Shown here piece by piece: positions 14,881 to 25,902 of a stretch of 64,000 nt of DNA (position 1 is its first letter; every line of letters starts with the position of its first letter). Both the position numbers and the translations under genes were made by a program. Source of the stretch: Augochlora pura (lineage: Eukaryota; Arthropoda; Insecta; Hymenoptera; Halictidae); the NCBI RefSeq assembly GCF_028453695.1, contig NC_135780.1, positions 14,352,376 through 14,416,375 of the forward strand, written 5' to 3'. The notes beneath the pieces are model-generated. The model made no database searches and was not told where the DNA came from. It saw only the letters and a program-made list of their open reading frames with translations.

Positions 14881-17800
14881 GAAACTTTCCATTTTTCAAA
14901 TGCGTTACGATTACGAACTTGGCAAATCTCGAAATAAAAAATCCTCGCCGGTCGGTTTTTGAGCAATCAAACGAACCATTTACGAAAATCAATTTCAAGT
15001 GAAATTTTTGGGGGTGCGATTCGACAGCCGCTACGTAAAATGGACGGTGAAAGGACCAACATTCGCGTCGCTGCTAAAATCTAGATGGCAACTGTTGTTT
15101 AGAAAACAACTCGGTGTCCGCGCTAAATACATTCGATTTTTGCGTCCCACCCGATTAGAACCCGCTGCGTGTCTTATATAAATTGATAAAAGTGTCCACC
15201 GGCTTTGGTTCGACGTGTTGGATCGCGCGCTCTTCTCTAGGCAGAAGTTATCGCGCGGTCGGTATTTCAGCGTTCGTCTTCCACCCCCTAGACGCGCCGC
15301 GCGAGCTTTCCGATCAACCATAAGTTGCGATTCGCTGCGTAAACGTTGACTGCGTAAACTGCGCGTCAAAAAGAATCCGTGTCCGATTTCTGGATGTTTG
15401 CTCGCCGACTCTCCCCCAGCGTCCTCTGGATCGTCGCGATCGATGCGAGTCCACCGCGAAAGTCGCGGGCAAGGGTAACGCTAAGAGCGCGACGTATCGG
15501 ATCGGTGCGTGGACGCTTACGCAACGACGGAAACCTGTTTGGCGCGCAACCGCGAGCGTATCCGTCGCTTACGTCTCTCGATGTAATGCCGCGGAGGTGG
15601 TTACGAGCCATACCCCGGACCACGTCGATCTTAATTCGGATAGTTTTCGACGTCGGAGATTTGGTTCTAATCGTGCCGGTTCTTGTTGTTGTCGCCGACC
15701 ACGGCGTCGATCAAATCTATCCCGTTTCTTCTTCTCCTCCTCCTCCCCCTCCTCCTGCTCCATAATAGGAGACGGGTCGATCGCCCGGATCGATAATGCG
15801 CGCGTCGATCTCTCGTTTCCGTTTCCAGCCTCGATGCAAGAAACCGCGCGGAGGCTTTGCAATTTCCACCGAGATCCATGAAATTCGTCGCGTCGCGTCG
15901 CCTCGGCGGCGGCGGCGGCGGCGGCTCTCTTGCCCGTCGACCGATGTTGTTCGATAATCGTCGGCCAGTGTACTAACAAGGTTAATTCGAATCGTCGAAC
16001 GTCTGCTCGACTCCAGTCGCAACCGCGCTTCTAATCGTTCGATCGCCGACCGCGATCGCGAGTTTACAATTAATTTGATCGAATTCGACTTTGCTTTAAT
16101 CTCCCTGCGTTCCTCGATACGTTTCGATAAAAACGGGGAATAATTGAAGTAACGGAATCGGTCGAGCGACGAGCGCGAGTCTGATCGTCGCGCACCGCGA
16201 GTTCCTCGCGGATCCTGCTACATCTTACGTAGCGCCCGTAAGTTTCGAGGTCCAGAACTTTTCTACTCGATGGAGCTCGTGCTCGAGCGATCTTTGCTCT
16301 GGTTTTTTAACGGTAATCGGCGTTGCGACACGCGCGTTCTCGTCTCGAGCAACAAATTGTTCGTCGAACTTGCTAGCAGAACGGATTGCGCTTCCGAACT
16401 GCTCGAATCTCGATCTCGCGACTCCGCGCGTTGCAACGAAGAGAGTTAGTTTCTCTTCTTATCTCGACGCCGACGTTGCGGCGTACGAACAGCGACGGGT
16501 TCGAGCCGCGTCCGATCGCGCGGCAGGTGTATCGATTTGCTTCGGATACCGTTCGCGTCTTTACCGTTTTCATTGTTTCGAATTAACGGGCTGGAAACTC
16601 CGTGAGTTTCGAGTACGCGAAACGCTTTGGACTCGATTTCCTTCGCGACATTGAAATGCTCGTTTGAGCCGTCATCGATTCGAATCTACTCCAGGCATGT
16701 TCGAGGTTCGAGAGGTAGAAACTTATTCGCAAGAAGACGATCGCTGTACTATCGACGGCTGGCAGAGGTTTTCCGTCGGCAGTCGGCAGTCGAAGACCTA
16801 ATTGGGGAAAGTTGTACGGCTTCGAGCGCCTCCAGAAAACTACACTTTATGCGCGATCAGCTTGGGCGCGTCCAATCAGCCTATAAAGATGATTGCAGAA
16901 GGTTCTTCCGCGAAACCTTTCTACGCTCCCTATTCTTAGACACCTTCCTCCGAAGCAACCACCGTACTGTTTCGATCGACAGGGTCGACCGAAGCACAGC
17001 TGCCCCTATCCGTAGCGGTTTTCCAGCCAAGTATCGGTAAAAACCGTGTCCAGTTGACAGTTGAGAACAGTTTTTGTCCAATCTCCACACTCTCCCGATC
17101 ACGTAGGCGTACCCTACACCTTGCAAAAGGCTCTCTCGGTGTAAGCTCGATCGGCTAGTTTCTGAAAAAGCTGAAAAATCCGGTCGCGTAAGTATCGATC
17201 GCCGTGGTACGTTCTCGACGTCGTCGTCCTCGTCGTCGTTGCCGGTGCCGTCGCCGTCGCCGTCGCCGTCGTCGAAACCCGGTTCGATCGGCTGTTGAGA
17301 ACCACGACGCGTGTCTACGTTTCGTAGCGTAGCCCCTATAGACCGTATTACACATTCACGACAGCCTCGATGGAGAGGGGCGCGACGTACACTGGCGCGC
17401 GCGTACAGTGCGCCGGTATAGAGGGTATAGAGAAGAGAGTACAGTGTACCCTTCGGTTTTCGCTAGCGCGGAGAATACCCGAGGCCGGCCGACGAGGACC
17501 GAAGTTGTCCGTCGAGAGGAATCGTCATCGACGCGTCATGCAGAGGCAGCACTGGCATCGGCGCCGAGCAACGCTCCGCTCCGCTCATTCTGCTCCGAGC
17601 TGTCGAACGCGACGCACGCGCCTCTCTTCGGCTCGATCCGATCCGATCGGATTCGGCTCCGCTTCGTCTTGCCTCACCCATCCTATCAGTCTTTTATCAG
17701 CGAGTGTGCACGTATACGCTGGATGGTGGACTCTCCCATTCGGAAGGGAGCTTTCGTTCCTCGTATCCCCTCGCTTTCGCCGTTCGAACGGGTCTCGGAA

Positions 17801-19089
17801 ATCGCCGGATTGTTCAGTTCTCCTCGTGCACCTCCACACAATCTGCCCTCGAGCCTCGAGAAGTATCCGTCCCCTTTCTCCCCATCGCTCTCGGGGTAGC
17901 CTCTCCCCTGTCCTCTCGGCGAGGCCCTTCGGCCGGCAGCGTTTCGCGCTCGTTTGCTAGCAATCCTCTTCCGTGCCGCCGCAAACTCGCGATTTCCCGA
18001 TCGCCCGTCCTCCGCTTCTCCCGCTCGATCTTCCTCGTCGTCGATTCTCCCGCGCGATCGCGGCCACGGCTCGTCCGGCTCTCGAGTCCAGCGAGTCGCC
18101 GATATTCTCAAGATTCGTCGGTTCCCGCGAAGCGGATCCGATCCGACCCCGTCCGGTCCCGAGCATCGCTGCGCGCTGCGATCGCGGCCGATGGAAGCCG
18201 TCGCCGATCGACGACGACGACGACGACGACGACGAGTCCTCTCTCTGGACGGGTGCGTCCGCAGCGGTGTCCGCGGCCGGAACGGAGGCAGCCGAAGCTG
18301 CGATACGAGATAAACGTGCGTTTCGCGAAGTAGAGGCTCTCGCGCTAGCGCTCGCGCTCGCGCTCGCGGGTGTGCGGCACTCGGTCGGGTGCCACCGGGG
18401 GACGGACGCAGGGACGGTCGGGGCAAAGCGAAAACTAAAGCCCTTCTACACCTGGCACGTCGCCGAGTTTGCTCGGGTATAGAAAGGAAGGAGAGGGTAT
18501 ACGGTGCGCGCGGTAACCAAAGGCAGACGGAAAACTCTCTCGCTCTCTCCGAACGCTGCCACCGTCCCACCGTTCCTCTGCCCGCCCGCTCTCCTACCAC
18601 CGCCACGCTCGTATCACCCTCCCTTCTCTCTGCCTCCTTTGAATCAATAATCTCTGACCAGGATTATATGCGAACCCTTTTTTATTTCGGTCGGTCTATA
18701 AGAAAGATATACTACAGCGAGAAACGAGGTAGCGGGAAAAGCAACCGTTGCCCATCGCAAGAGGGTGCCAGATCCTCTCGGGAGCACGCGCGCCGCGGAT
18801 TTTCGGTGCTTCTACGCGGTGCGGTCTCCTCTCGCTGTTCAACCGGTGCGCGATATCGGCGCGCGGATTATCGATCTCTCCATCCTTCTCGACCGTTCGT
18901 TGGTTATGATATTTCGAGAAAACGAGACGATGCGGAGAGAACGCGATTGCATTCGGACAGAGGTGACGTAGACCGATCGAAACGCTGGGTTACCCAGAGG
19001 GGCGCGCGTCCCCTGCCGCGATCAGAGTCTCTCGATCGCGAATCTTCTAACAGATTCTCCTTCCTATGACCGCAGATCAACACCTCTAG

Positions 19090-21022
19090 ATGGAATCGCC
19101 TTCTACCCAGGAGCATCTCGTCGAGGCAAAGGAGGATATCGGCTCGACAAAGGCGCCTCGAGCCCAGGGGATAGAGTCTTCGGAGACCGTAGACGATGCC
19201 GGCTGCTCCACCGATACCGAGGACCAGATTCGTTCATCCGGCAACGGCGACCATGTTAGCACCGCTGCGTCGCTGCTGTTGCCCAAGCCTGAGCAACACC
19301 CCGGGACGATGGGTCTGAAGTTGGACAAGTGCGGCGACGACGGCGCGGAGGTCGAGAATAATGTGGTCGCGATCGCTGACGAGGCCGGGGACGAGCCGAG
19401 GACCGAGGAGGAGAAGAAGAAGCAGGACGAACCACGAAACTGTACCGATGCGATAATGACCACGACGACGACGACGACGACGTGCACCGATCAAGAAGAA
19501 GAAGAAGAAGAAGAAGAAGAAGACGACCGAGCAACGACCGATGGGGATGATACAACGATGGGGTCGGCCGCGTCCAGGAAGAGGCCGGCAAGCGAGTTTT
19601 TGCAAATCGACGCCGAGATAAAGCGGATCGGCGTCGAAGGCTCCGAGAACGATTCCAACCAACTGAGAAGCGACGTTAGAAGGATCTCGCCAGTGTTGGT
19701 GAGTCTCAGGGAGCGCACCCTCGGCGAAATATCGCTATCCTGTTTGTTCGACGAAGACGCGATCTCTCGGTGTCCATTGCGAACCAACGGCAGGCTCCTG
19801 GACAACTCGCTGTCCGGCAGACCGAGCCTGAACAACACTGGGCAGCTCGAGCCGGCAGAGTCCTCCGGCTCGGAGCCCAGGCTGCACGACTCGTCGTCGA
19901 CGCCCGTCCCCGAGTCGCAGAGCGATCGGGACGAGTTGGACTGTCGCCGGAAACTCGAGTACTCCGACGCGTTCGTTGACGAGGACTCTTGCTGTTCGCT
20001 GCTGGTCGAGGGCCCCGAGAGGGACCACCGGCCGTGCCAAGAGAAGCAATGCGAGGAACCGATCGAGACGTGTCCTTGCGGGGACAACGAATCGTCTCTG
20101 ACCGGAGAAAACGCCAAGGAGCCCGGACGCTATCTGATGGTGACGCTCGAGCGCCTCGACTGCCCGCTCGCGCCGCCGATGGACAAGAAGAGTACGAACG
20201 ACGAAGATAGGAACCCGGTAGCCGAGACGGAGCCTCGGGTCGCGACTCCAAAGGATTCGCGTCTCGTTCCGATATGCACCGACCAGAATAAGAGGGCCCA
20301 ACAGAAGACTGAATTCGAGTCGGCGAAGAAACAGCTCGGCTCGCCCATAATAACCAGGTCGATGACGCCTCCGGTCGTGTCGACGTTGTGCGAACTGAAG
20401 CAGTGCAAGGTGCTCTTGGAGAAGCTCGACTCGTTGTCGCAGATGCGATCGCCGGAAAAGTCGATCGCGGAAGCGTCGACGCCAACACCGACGAAGAAGA
20501 ACGCGAGCGTCGCGACTGCTGCGACTGCTGCGAATGCCTCCGCGAGTAGCCTCCAACCGTCGAACGATCGAATCTCGTCGGAGCCGAGAGCCGGTTCGCC
20601 GGAGGTCGCGGCGGGCCCCGCGATCGCCGGAGACACCGAGACGGAGACCGAGACCGAGACCGGCTCCGACAGTTCCGAAGTGCCGCTCTCCGCGACGAAC
20701 GCGCGTTTCCGAGACTGCGGGGAACGCGCCGTTTCCGATCGAGTGTCCTGCCCCGAGAGCGAGTCCATGTGCTGCGTCGACGTCAACCAAGAGACCGTAA
20801 CGAGGCTCGAGGCGGAGAGGCCCGAGGCTTTCACGGAGGACTCTGCCGAGAGCCTGGCGCTCGCCACCGGTGCTAGGGACGAAGTCAGGTCGGATGGCAG
20901 CGATTCCGGGCTGGGCAGCGAGGTTCCCGGAGATCCTGGGCCAGCGCCGGCACCGGAGAGCGATTCTGAGACCTCCTTCTTGGACAGGATACCCGACGAT
21001 ATACTCTCGGACAAGGAGAAGG
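19090..21022 (+). CDS. Axud1: CSRNP coding exon 1 (residues 1-644, first base of 645)
   Basis: This open exon starts at ATG 19090, with TAG in frame immediately upstream, and ends at GAGAAGG|GTAGGC in phase 1. It encodes an acidic, Ser/Glu/Asp-rich region with a Thr8 run (ACG/ACC codons near 19456-19482), a Glu run (GAA codons near 19493-19521) and an ETETETET tract near 20636. A basic SRKRPASE segment near 19570 could be an additional nuclear signal. A plausible splice acceptor ends at 19075 (pyrimidine-rich, ..ACCGCAG|ATC), so the ATG probably lies 14 nt into an internal exon and the transcript has an upstream non-coding exon. The ATG context is weak at -3 (T) but has G at +4. Confidence 0.88.
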
Positions 21023-23788
21023 GTAGGCCCGCTAATATAAAAAAAAAAAAAAATACTCGAAATCATATCGGCTCTATTGATTTGGCTCGGCTACATTCTC
21101 GAAACCGCGTAATTTTCTTTCGGCCGAGTAGTTTTCAATTTAAAGCTCGTGTCGGCGATTGATACCGCCGCGCCGGCAGAATGTCTGTTGTAGATTCACA
21201 GTTAATAAAACGCAGTACACACACGTATTTGGTAAAATAACGATTTAATTTGAGAAACAAATATAAAATTAGAAATACACAATATAATACGGAAAGGAAA
21301 ACGTGCTTTGTCCGATGTCGAGAGCGAAAACGAAACCGAAACCAAAACAAAAACTCATAGGGAACGCGACGCGCGCGGTAGCCTTCGAATGTTTTTCGGC
21401 ATGACATTATCCCCGCCTAAGGTTTCGGACAATTGAAACGCCGCTAGAACAGACAAAGATAGACTGTATATATCGTTGCCTTTCAACAATGTCAAGTTCG
21501 ATATTGTATTTCTTCGTTCGGGCTGAATAATGTTCGTTACACGGCCGCCGTACGCGAGAACGAAAGGTATCGTTAGAATGCGATAGTGGCAACAGGTATT
21601 ATCTTTCAGCCGTGAATCAACTGGACGGCTTCGTCCCGAACGTCGCCGTACCGGGGACCCCGCCAGCGCCGTTGACGACGTTCCCCAGTCCACCGAAGAG
21701 CAATTTGAAAAGAAGATTGACGGACTGTATGGAAGGTGCTCCCAATCCGAAGAGAAGCAACATGGACGAATCCATGAAAAAGAAACGCAACATTCAATTC
21801 GACGCGGTCACGGTCTACTACTTTCCCAGGGCGCAGGGCTTCACCTGCGTGCCTTCTCAGGTGAGAGAAAATTTCGTGTTCGGCGGAACGGGGACTTGGC
21901 TCGAACTAAACGACGTCTCGCGATCCGATCGTAAGTGTAAAATGGACGCGTTTAGTATATCCCGAGTCCCCGAAACGCTCCAACGCCGCGGAGGCTAGGC
22001 TAGAGGGATGCGCAGCGGTCGCGGCGACAGATTCGAAAGCGCTTATTAATAGAAATCGATCCATCGTCCCCACAGGGCGGCAGTACTCTGGGTATGAGCG
22101 CGACGCACACTCATGCCGAAAGATTCTCGCTCTCGGAGCATGCCGCCGAGCAGAGGCGGATCCACCGCGCCAGGCTGGCCCAGCTAAGGTCCGAGAGGGC
22201 AGCGAATTGCGTGGCGGAGGCGGCGTCCAGCTCGGAGGATCCCAGCGACGACACCGACGAGGAGCAGAGCGACAACGAGGAGCTCGACATCGACAGCTAC
22301 TACTTCCTCCAGCCAGTGCCCACGTGGCAGAGACGAGCCTTGCTCAGAGCAGCGGGGGTGCGCAGAATAGACGCCATCGAGAAGGACGAGTGCCGCGACA
22401 TCAGAGCCAGCAGGGAGCACTGCGGCTGCGGGTGCAAAGGCTACTGCGACCCGGAGAGCTGTCCTTGCAGTCGCGCGAACGTCAAGTGCCAGGTCGGTAG
22501 GCCAGGAGAGGCTTCCGCGCCTCGTAGTTGGATCGCCAGGGATCGAAGACGCGTCGAGACCACCCGGTATCTTTCTCGGACCGATTCGACTGCCGGCTCG
22601 AATCGGTCGTACACAGATTACGCCGTTACGAGACGGCGCCAGTGCTCGATATCGTATCGAGATAATATCGGTCGTCGGGATCTCGACTCGCTTCGATCTC
22701 GTGTTCCGTAACCATCGGAATTTACAAATTGATGAAAGCTGACTCATGGATTTGCGCGTGCGCGCGTCTCTATGTAACAGGTAGATCGAGCCGGGTTTCC
22801 GTGCGGGTGCACTCGCGATGGCTGCGCGAACAACTCGGGCCGCATCGAATTTAATCCAGTACGTGTCCGGACGCATTTCATTCACACGCTGATGCGGCTG
22901 GAGCTCGAGAAGAAGCAACGGGAAGAAGAGGACGGTACGGATCACGACGCTTCCGACAATCAGAATGGTAGAAGCCCCTTGAGGGAGATCAATTTGGGGT
23001 CCGTGATGGAGAATAGAAATACAGAGTCGTGTTTGACCGGTGGCGGTTTCACGACGCTGCATTACGAGAATCACGATGCCGGAGACGGTGGGCCAAATTG
23101 TCAGCCGGACGTACCTGGCGCCAGAGAGGATAGTCTGGATCTGTACGCGATTAGAGACGATTGTTATCCTAGCGAGGACACTGTCGATGGTACGCAGGGA
23201 CCTCAAAGGAAACTTCATCCTGAGTTTAGTCAAGCGTTTCAAACGTTCTCGGGGCAATCCGGTGCCGGTGTAAACTTTCAGCAGCCCGTTTATCAGGATT
23301 ACCAACCTTACGCTAACCTTCCTTCCACGTCTAGGGTGCAATTCCAGCCGCAGTTTCAAGCGGTCCCAAGCACACCCGGGTTCTCGCATTACGCGTCTTA
23401 CGGACAGGATGCGGCGGTAGCGGCTGCAGCGGCCACGCTACAGGAGAATTGCCAGGTTCATCCGGGTCAGCACGCGTCCGCGTACGAGGCTACGTTCGCG
23501 CAGGACGAGACCACCGGGTCCCAATACACGAACCTGAACTCGGTCCAACCGCACGCGGCATTGCAACAGATGGGCAAACTGGAACCGTTCTCCGAGCTGC
23601 TGTCCGGCAGATACTCGTACTACGGTGAAATGGAACCACCGGCGCACGCTACTTATCACGGAAACGGGCCAAAGGTCGAGGCGGAGAAGAGTCAAGACAA
23701 CGCGCAGCAGTCCGAGGTGGTGGACGAGTGCGACGAGAACTTTGGGGAGATCATTAAAAAGTCGATGGTCGAGACCGTGTCGGCTTAA
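19090..23788 (+). CDS. Axud1: CSRNP/Axud1-type cysteine/serine-rich nuclear protein, 4 coding exons (19090-21022, 21610-21860, 22076-22492, 22781-23788)
   Basis: The four exons join in phase (1,933 + 251 + 417 + 1,008 nt) to a 1,202-residue protein. The family domain runs from about residue 700 (MKKKRNIQFDAVTVYYFPR, then FTCVPSQ/GGSTLGM across an intron) to about 910. It holds an acidic stretch near 784-804 (SDDTDEEQSDNEELDIDSYY) and a cysteine cluster (C834, C844, C846, C848, C852, C857, C859, C866, C875, C877, C882) ending in GRIEFNPVRVRTHFIHT. This order is diagnostic of CSRNP proteins. A basic stretch near 674-694 (KRR...PKR) is a likely nuclear signal. Known for the family: nuclear, sequence-specific DNA binding and transcription activation; fly Axud1 is tied to JNK-dependent apoptosis and growth control. 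The start is fixed by an in-frame TAG (19087-19089) directly before the ATG. The roughly 644-residue N-terminal part is acidic, low-complexity and longer than in vertebrate members. Identity is certain at family level; function in this species is inferred. Confidence 0.93.
21204..21209 (+). terminator. AATAAA hexamer inside CSRNP intron 1
   Basis: A canonical poly(A) signal lies in the sense direction, 42 nt after the TGA at 21160-21162 that would end the reading frame if intron 1 (21023-21609) were retained. It could allow a shortened transcript lacking the CSRNP domain. Only the hexamer and the open frame are seen; use is unproven. Confidence 0.35.
21610..21860 (+). CDS. Axud1: CSRNP coding exon 2 (residues 645-728)
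   Basis: The acceptor is ATCTTTCAG|CC and the donor is TCTCAG|GTGAGA. Two bases complete the phase-1 codon left by exon 1, giving GCC (Ala). The exon carries the bipartite basic stretch and the start of the CSRNP domain, and ends in phase 0 at FTCVPSQ. Confidence 0.92.
22076..22492 (+). CDS. Axud1: CSRNP coding exon 3 (residues 729-867)
   Basis: The acceptor is CCCCACAG|GGCGGC and the donor is TGCCAG|GTCGGT, both phase 0. The exon encodes GGSTLGM, the SEHAAEQRRIHR helix, the acidic stretch and the first part of the cysteine cluster (CGCGCKGYCDPESCPC), ending at KCQ. The KCQ/VDR junction is where the family sequence continues in the next exon. Confidence 0.92.
22781..23788 (+). CDS. Axud1: CSRNP coding exon 4 (residues 868-1202 and stop)
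   Basis: The acceptor is TATGTAACAG|GTAGAT and the stop is TAA at 23786-23788. The exon begins VDRAGFPCGCTRDGCANN, completing the cysteine cluster, then RIEFNPVRVRTHFIH and the LELEKKQREEE helix. The remaining roughly 290 residues are Gln/Tyr/Ser-rich and look disordered, with a final SMVETVSA. A poly-Ala stretch (AAVAAAAATL) lies near 23413. Confidence 0.92.
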   Translation, partial: VDRAGFPCGCTRDGCANNSGRIEFNPVRVRTHFIHTLMRLELEKKQREEEDGTDHDASDNQNGRSPLREINLGSVMENRNTESCLTGGGFTTLHYENHDAGDGGPNCQPDVPGAREDSLDLYAIRDDCYPSEDTVDGTQGPQRKLHPEFSQAFQTFSGQSGAGVNFQQPVYQDYQPYANLPSTSRVQFQPQFQAVPSTPGFSHYASYGQDAAVAAAAATLQENCQVHPGQHASAYEATFAQDETTGSQYTNLNSVQPHAALQQMGKLEPFSELLSGRYSYYGEMEPPAHATYHGNGPKVEAEKSQDNAQQSEVVDECDENFGEIIKKSMVETVSA

Positions 23789-24540
23789 AATTGTACAAAC
23801 GCGATTGTACGAGAACGATCCTCCGCGTTGTTTTTTGACGAAACGCGTTGTTGCCACGAGCTTTGAATCTCGTTGAAACGTCTCGCTCGTACGGGGAATC
23901 GGAAGACGAGAGAGAGAGAGAGAGAGGGAGGGAGGGAGGGAGAGAGAGAAAAGAGAGAAGTACTCTGGTGCGATCAGTTTCCGACTTTCGTCGTTAGGTA
24001 AATCCGAAGTAGAAATTGTTTCGGTGGTTGCCGAATCGGATTGGCACGCGGTTGCTCTGTTCGGGAACCACCACCGCGGTTGATTATTGCACGACCAGTC
24101 CCGTGGATACTGTTGTTAGAAAAATTGATGCGGCTACGCGTGCGTCCGCCCGGGATGGAAATCGGCTGAGACAGAGCTCGGCGCCCTTGTCCCGTTCTAG
24201 AATAATTGTTGTTTGGTCGAACCAATCGGGTGTTTGCGGACAAGTGGAAGAGGCTCGATTTGTGAAACAAACGAAAATTGCCAAGTGCAAAGGTCTTCGT
24301 CGGAAATCTCCGTCTGTAACAGAAATCAATTTCTGATTGGGTCCTGCGTGACCGGTGTTGACGCGAATTCAACGAGGTTGTGACCAAGAAACAACATGGG
24401 ATCAGCTTAGATTGCAGTTTATAAGAAACCTTATCTTTAATACTTTAATAGTAGGATTGCGGGTCACGCGCGCAGCACCTTTTTAAAATGGGAGAATCGT
24501 GCAAAAACTCGGACAAATAAAATATACAAAACAGAGGAAT
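23789..24540 (+). other. Probable CSRNP 3' UTR, proximal part, with AATAAA at 24516-24521
   Basis: No supported coding frame follows the CSRNP stop. A (GA)n/(GGGA)n purine tract lies at about 23908-23957. The first canonical poly(A) hexamer in the sense direction is at 24516-24521, about 730 nt after the stop. The AT-richer sequence continues to about 26,950, so a longer 3' UTR is also possible. Confidence 0.5.
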
Positions 24541-25500
24541 GTAACATAACGAGGAACACGTATCAGTGGGGCGATGGCGTGTTTCGCTTTGCAGATGCAC
24601 CGCTTGTAGAAGAGACAGAGAGAGATATAGGAGGGGGGGGGGGGCGATCAGGTACACACGGAAACACATTTGTAACACGAGATCTGTGAGCGATTGTGAT
24701 ACTTGTGCATATAAAAAACGAAATGCAGTTTTGCCAGATGACAGACAAAGTAGGTTAAGGAAAATACGTTATGGGACTTTTTTATGCCAGTGTGTAGGGT
24801 GTCGAGTTTGAGAGATTTTTCAATCGACGATGATTGCTGATGATGGGCAATAGAGAATAGAATTTTTCCTCGTGTTCTAATTAAGTACACAATTAATGCA
24901 CAACACTACATGACACTCGTCCAGAAATACACACACAACCACACACCTTTGCAATCTTAGAGGATGATTGATTAGCATAAGCAAGCGCACGCTGTCTACA
25001 AAATACAGATTGTTCAATTTTTTTCGGTGCTCATTAACTCGTCGCCCGCATACTTTAATTTGCTCGAGGTCAAACTATTTTCTTCGATGTTTTGTACAAC
25101 CATATACCATGGCGTACCTACAGTTTTACCAATTATTATCAATTTCCGCTGCAAACGGTGTTATTTGCCGCCACTGTTCCGTATATCAACGTTCTCGCTC
25201 TTTCTTCAATTATCACTTTCTTTCAGCCCCATTGCGATCCATGTTTTTTAGTCGTACATACCCATGCCCTCCTGATCGGAAGCCCACGAACACAATCTCG
25301 TCACCGAATTGTCATTTTGTGCAGCCCTGCGACACCAAGTTTCGCGCAACGGCGATTACCCCGCGAGCAATTTTGAAATTTCATTGTATAAACTATTTAT
25401 TGTTTTCACTTGTATACACTTTTATACAGAGAGAATATACGAGTAGTACCAATCTATACGTTGTTCATCCGTGGACACGTCAAAGGTCGCAAACTCTAAT

Positions 25501-25902
25501 TTAACCCTTTCGCTACTACGGGCCACTATAGTGGCTTTTCATAAGATGTCACTGTGGTACTACGGACCACTATAGTGGCTCCGCGCAAGATGTCACTGAG
25601 GTACTACGGGCCACTTTAGTGGCTCTCCGCCAGATGCCAATGATCTATTGCGTCCAACCGTTTTACGCAAGTTTCTGACTCTGGGCATACACTGATAATG
25701 TTTTTTGCATCATTTACTGCTAACAACTGAATAAACAAACTGCTTAACAATCGATGTACCTCGGCAATCAGTCTCAGCAGCATGGGTTCTCCGCCGCGGC
25801 ATTCTCGCTGACGATCGGCGTTGCGTAGCGTGCAGTGATGTCGCGGCGCTCCGTTCAGCAGAAGTACCGCGGCGGAGAACCCGCCCGTAGCGAAAGGGTT
25901 AA
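25501..25902. mobile_element. Non-autonomous piggyBac-like MITE, 394 bp plus TTAA duplications
   Basis: The element 25505-25898 is bounded by TTAA on both sides (25501-25504 and 25899-25902). It has perfect 12-bp inverted ends, CCCTTTCGCTAC and GTAGCGAAAGGG, each followed inward by a GGGC-containing stretch offset by 3 bp. A 16-bp perfect inverted repeat lies at 25784-25799 and 25867-25882 (GGGTTCTCCGCCGCGG and its complement). Three 44-bp tandem copies sit near the left end. TTAA target duplications with ends starting CCC are the hallmark of the piggyBac superfamily. It encodes no transposase, so it would have to be mobilised in trans. Confidence 0.85.
25514..25645. repeat. Three 44-bp tandem copies inside the MITE
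   Basis: Copies start at 25514, 25558 and 25602 (TACTACGG...AAGATG...). Copies 1 and 2 contain the perfect palindrome CCACTATAGTGG. Copy 3 has CCACTTTAGTGG, a single change. They are subterminal to the left end. Confidence 0.85.

Larger units (their letters stand above)
9001..19075. other. Non-coding region upstream of CSRNP; probably includes its 5' leader and first intron
   Basis: No protein-coding gene could be supported. CpG density rises toward 15,000-18,600. A TCAGTC initiator-like motif lies at 17693-17698. A plausible 3' splice site ends at 19075, so a non-coding first exon should lie somewhere upstream; its position is not determined. Many short tandem repeats are present (listed separately). 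Confidence 0.45.

Noticed and set aside
17686..18606. 306-codon - strand frame
   Set aside because: The translation is Arg/Ser/Pro low-complexity from CpG-rich DNA and microsatellites, and overlaps equally open + strand frames.
20130..21014. 294-codon Ser-rich frame on the - strand opposite CSRNP exon 1
   Set aside because: It mirrors the acidic Ser/Glu codons of the sense strand and is better explained by the real exon.
19735..21066. 443-codon open frame on the - strand opposite CSRNP exon 1
   Set aside because: It is a shadow of a GC-rich coding exon; the translation is Arg/Leu/Val-rich, with no family resemblance or start/splice logic.
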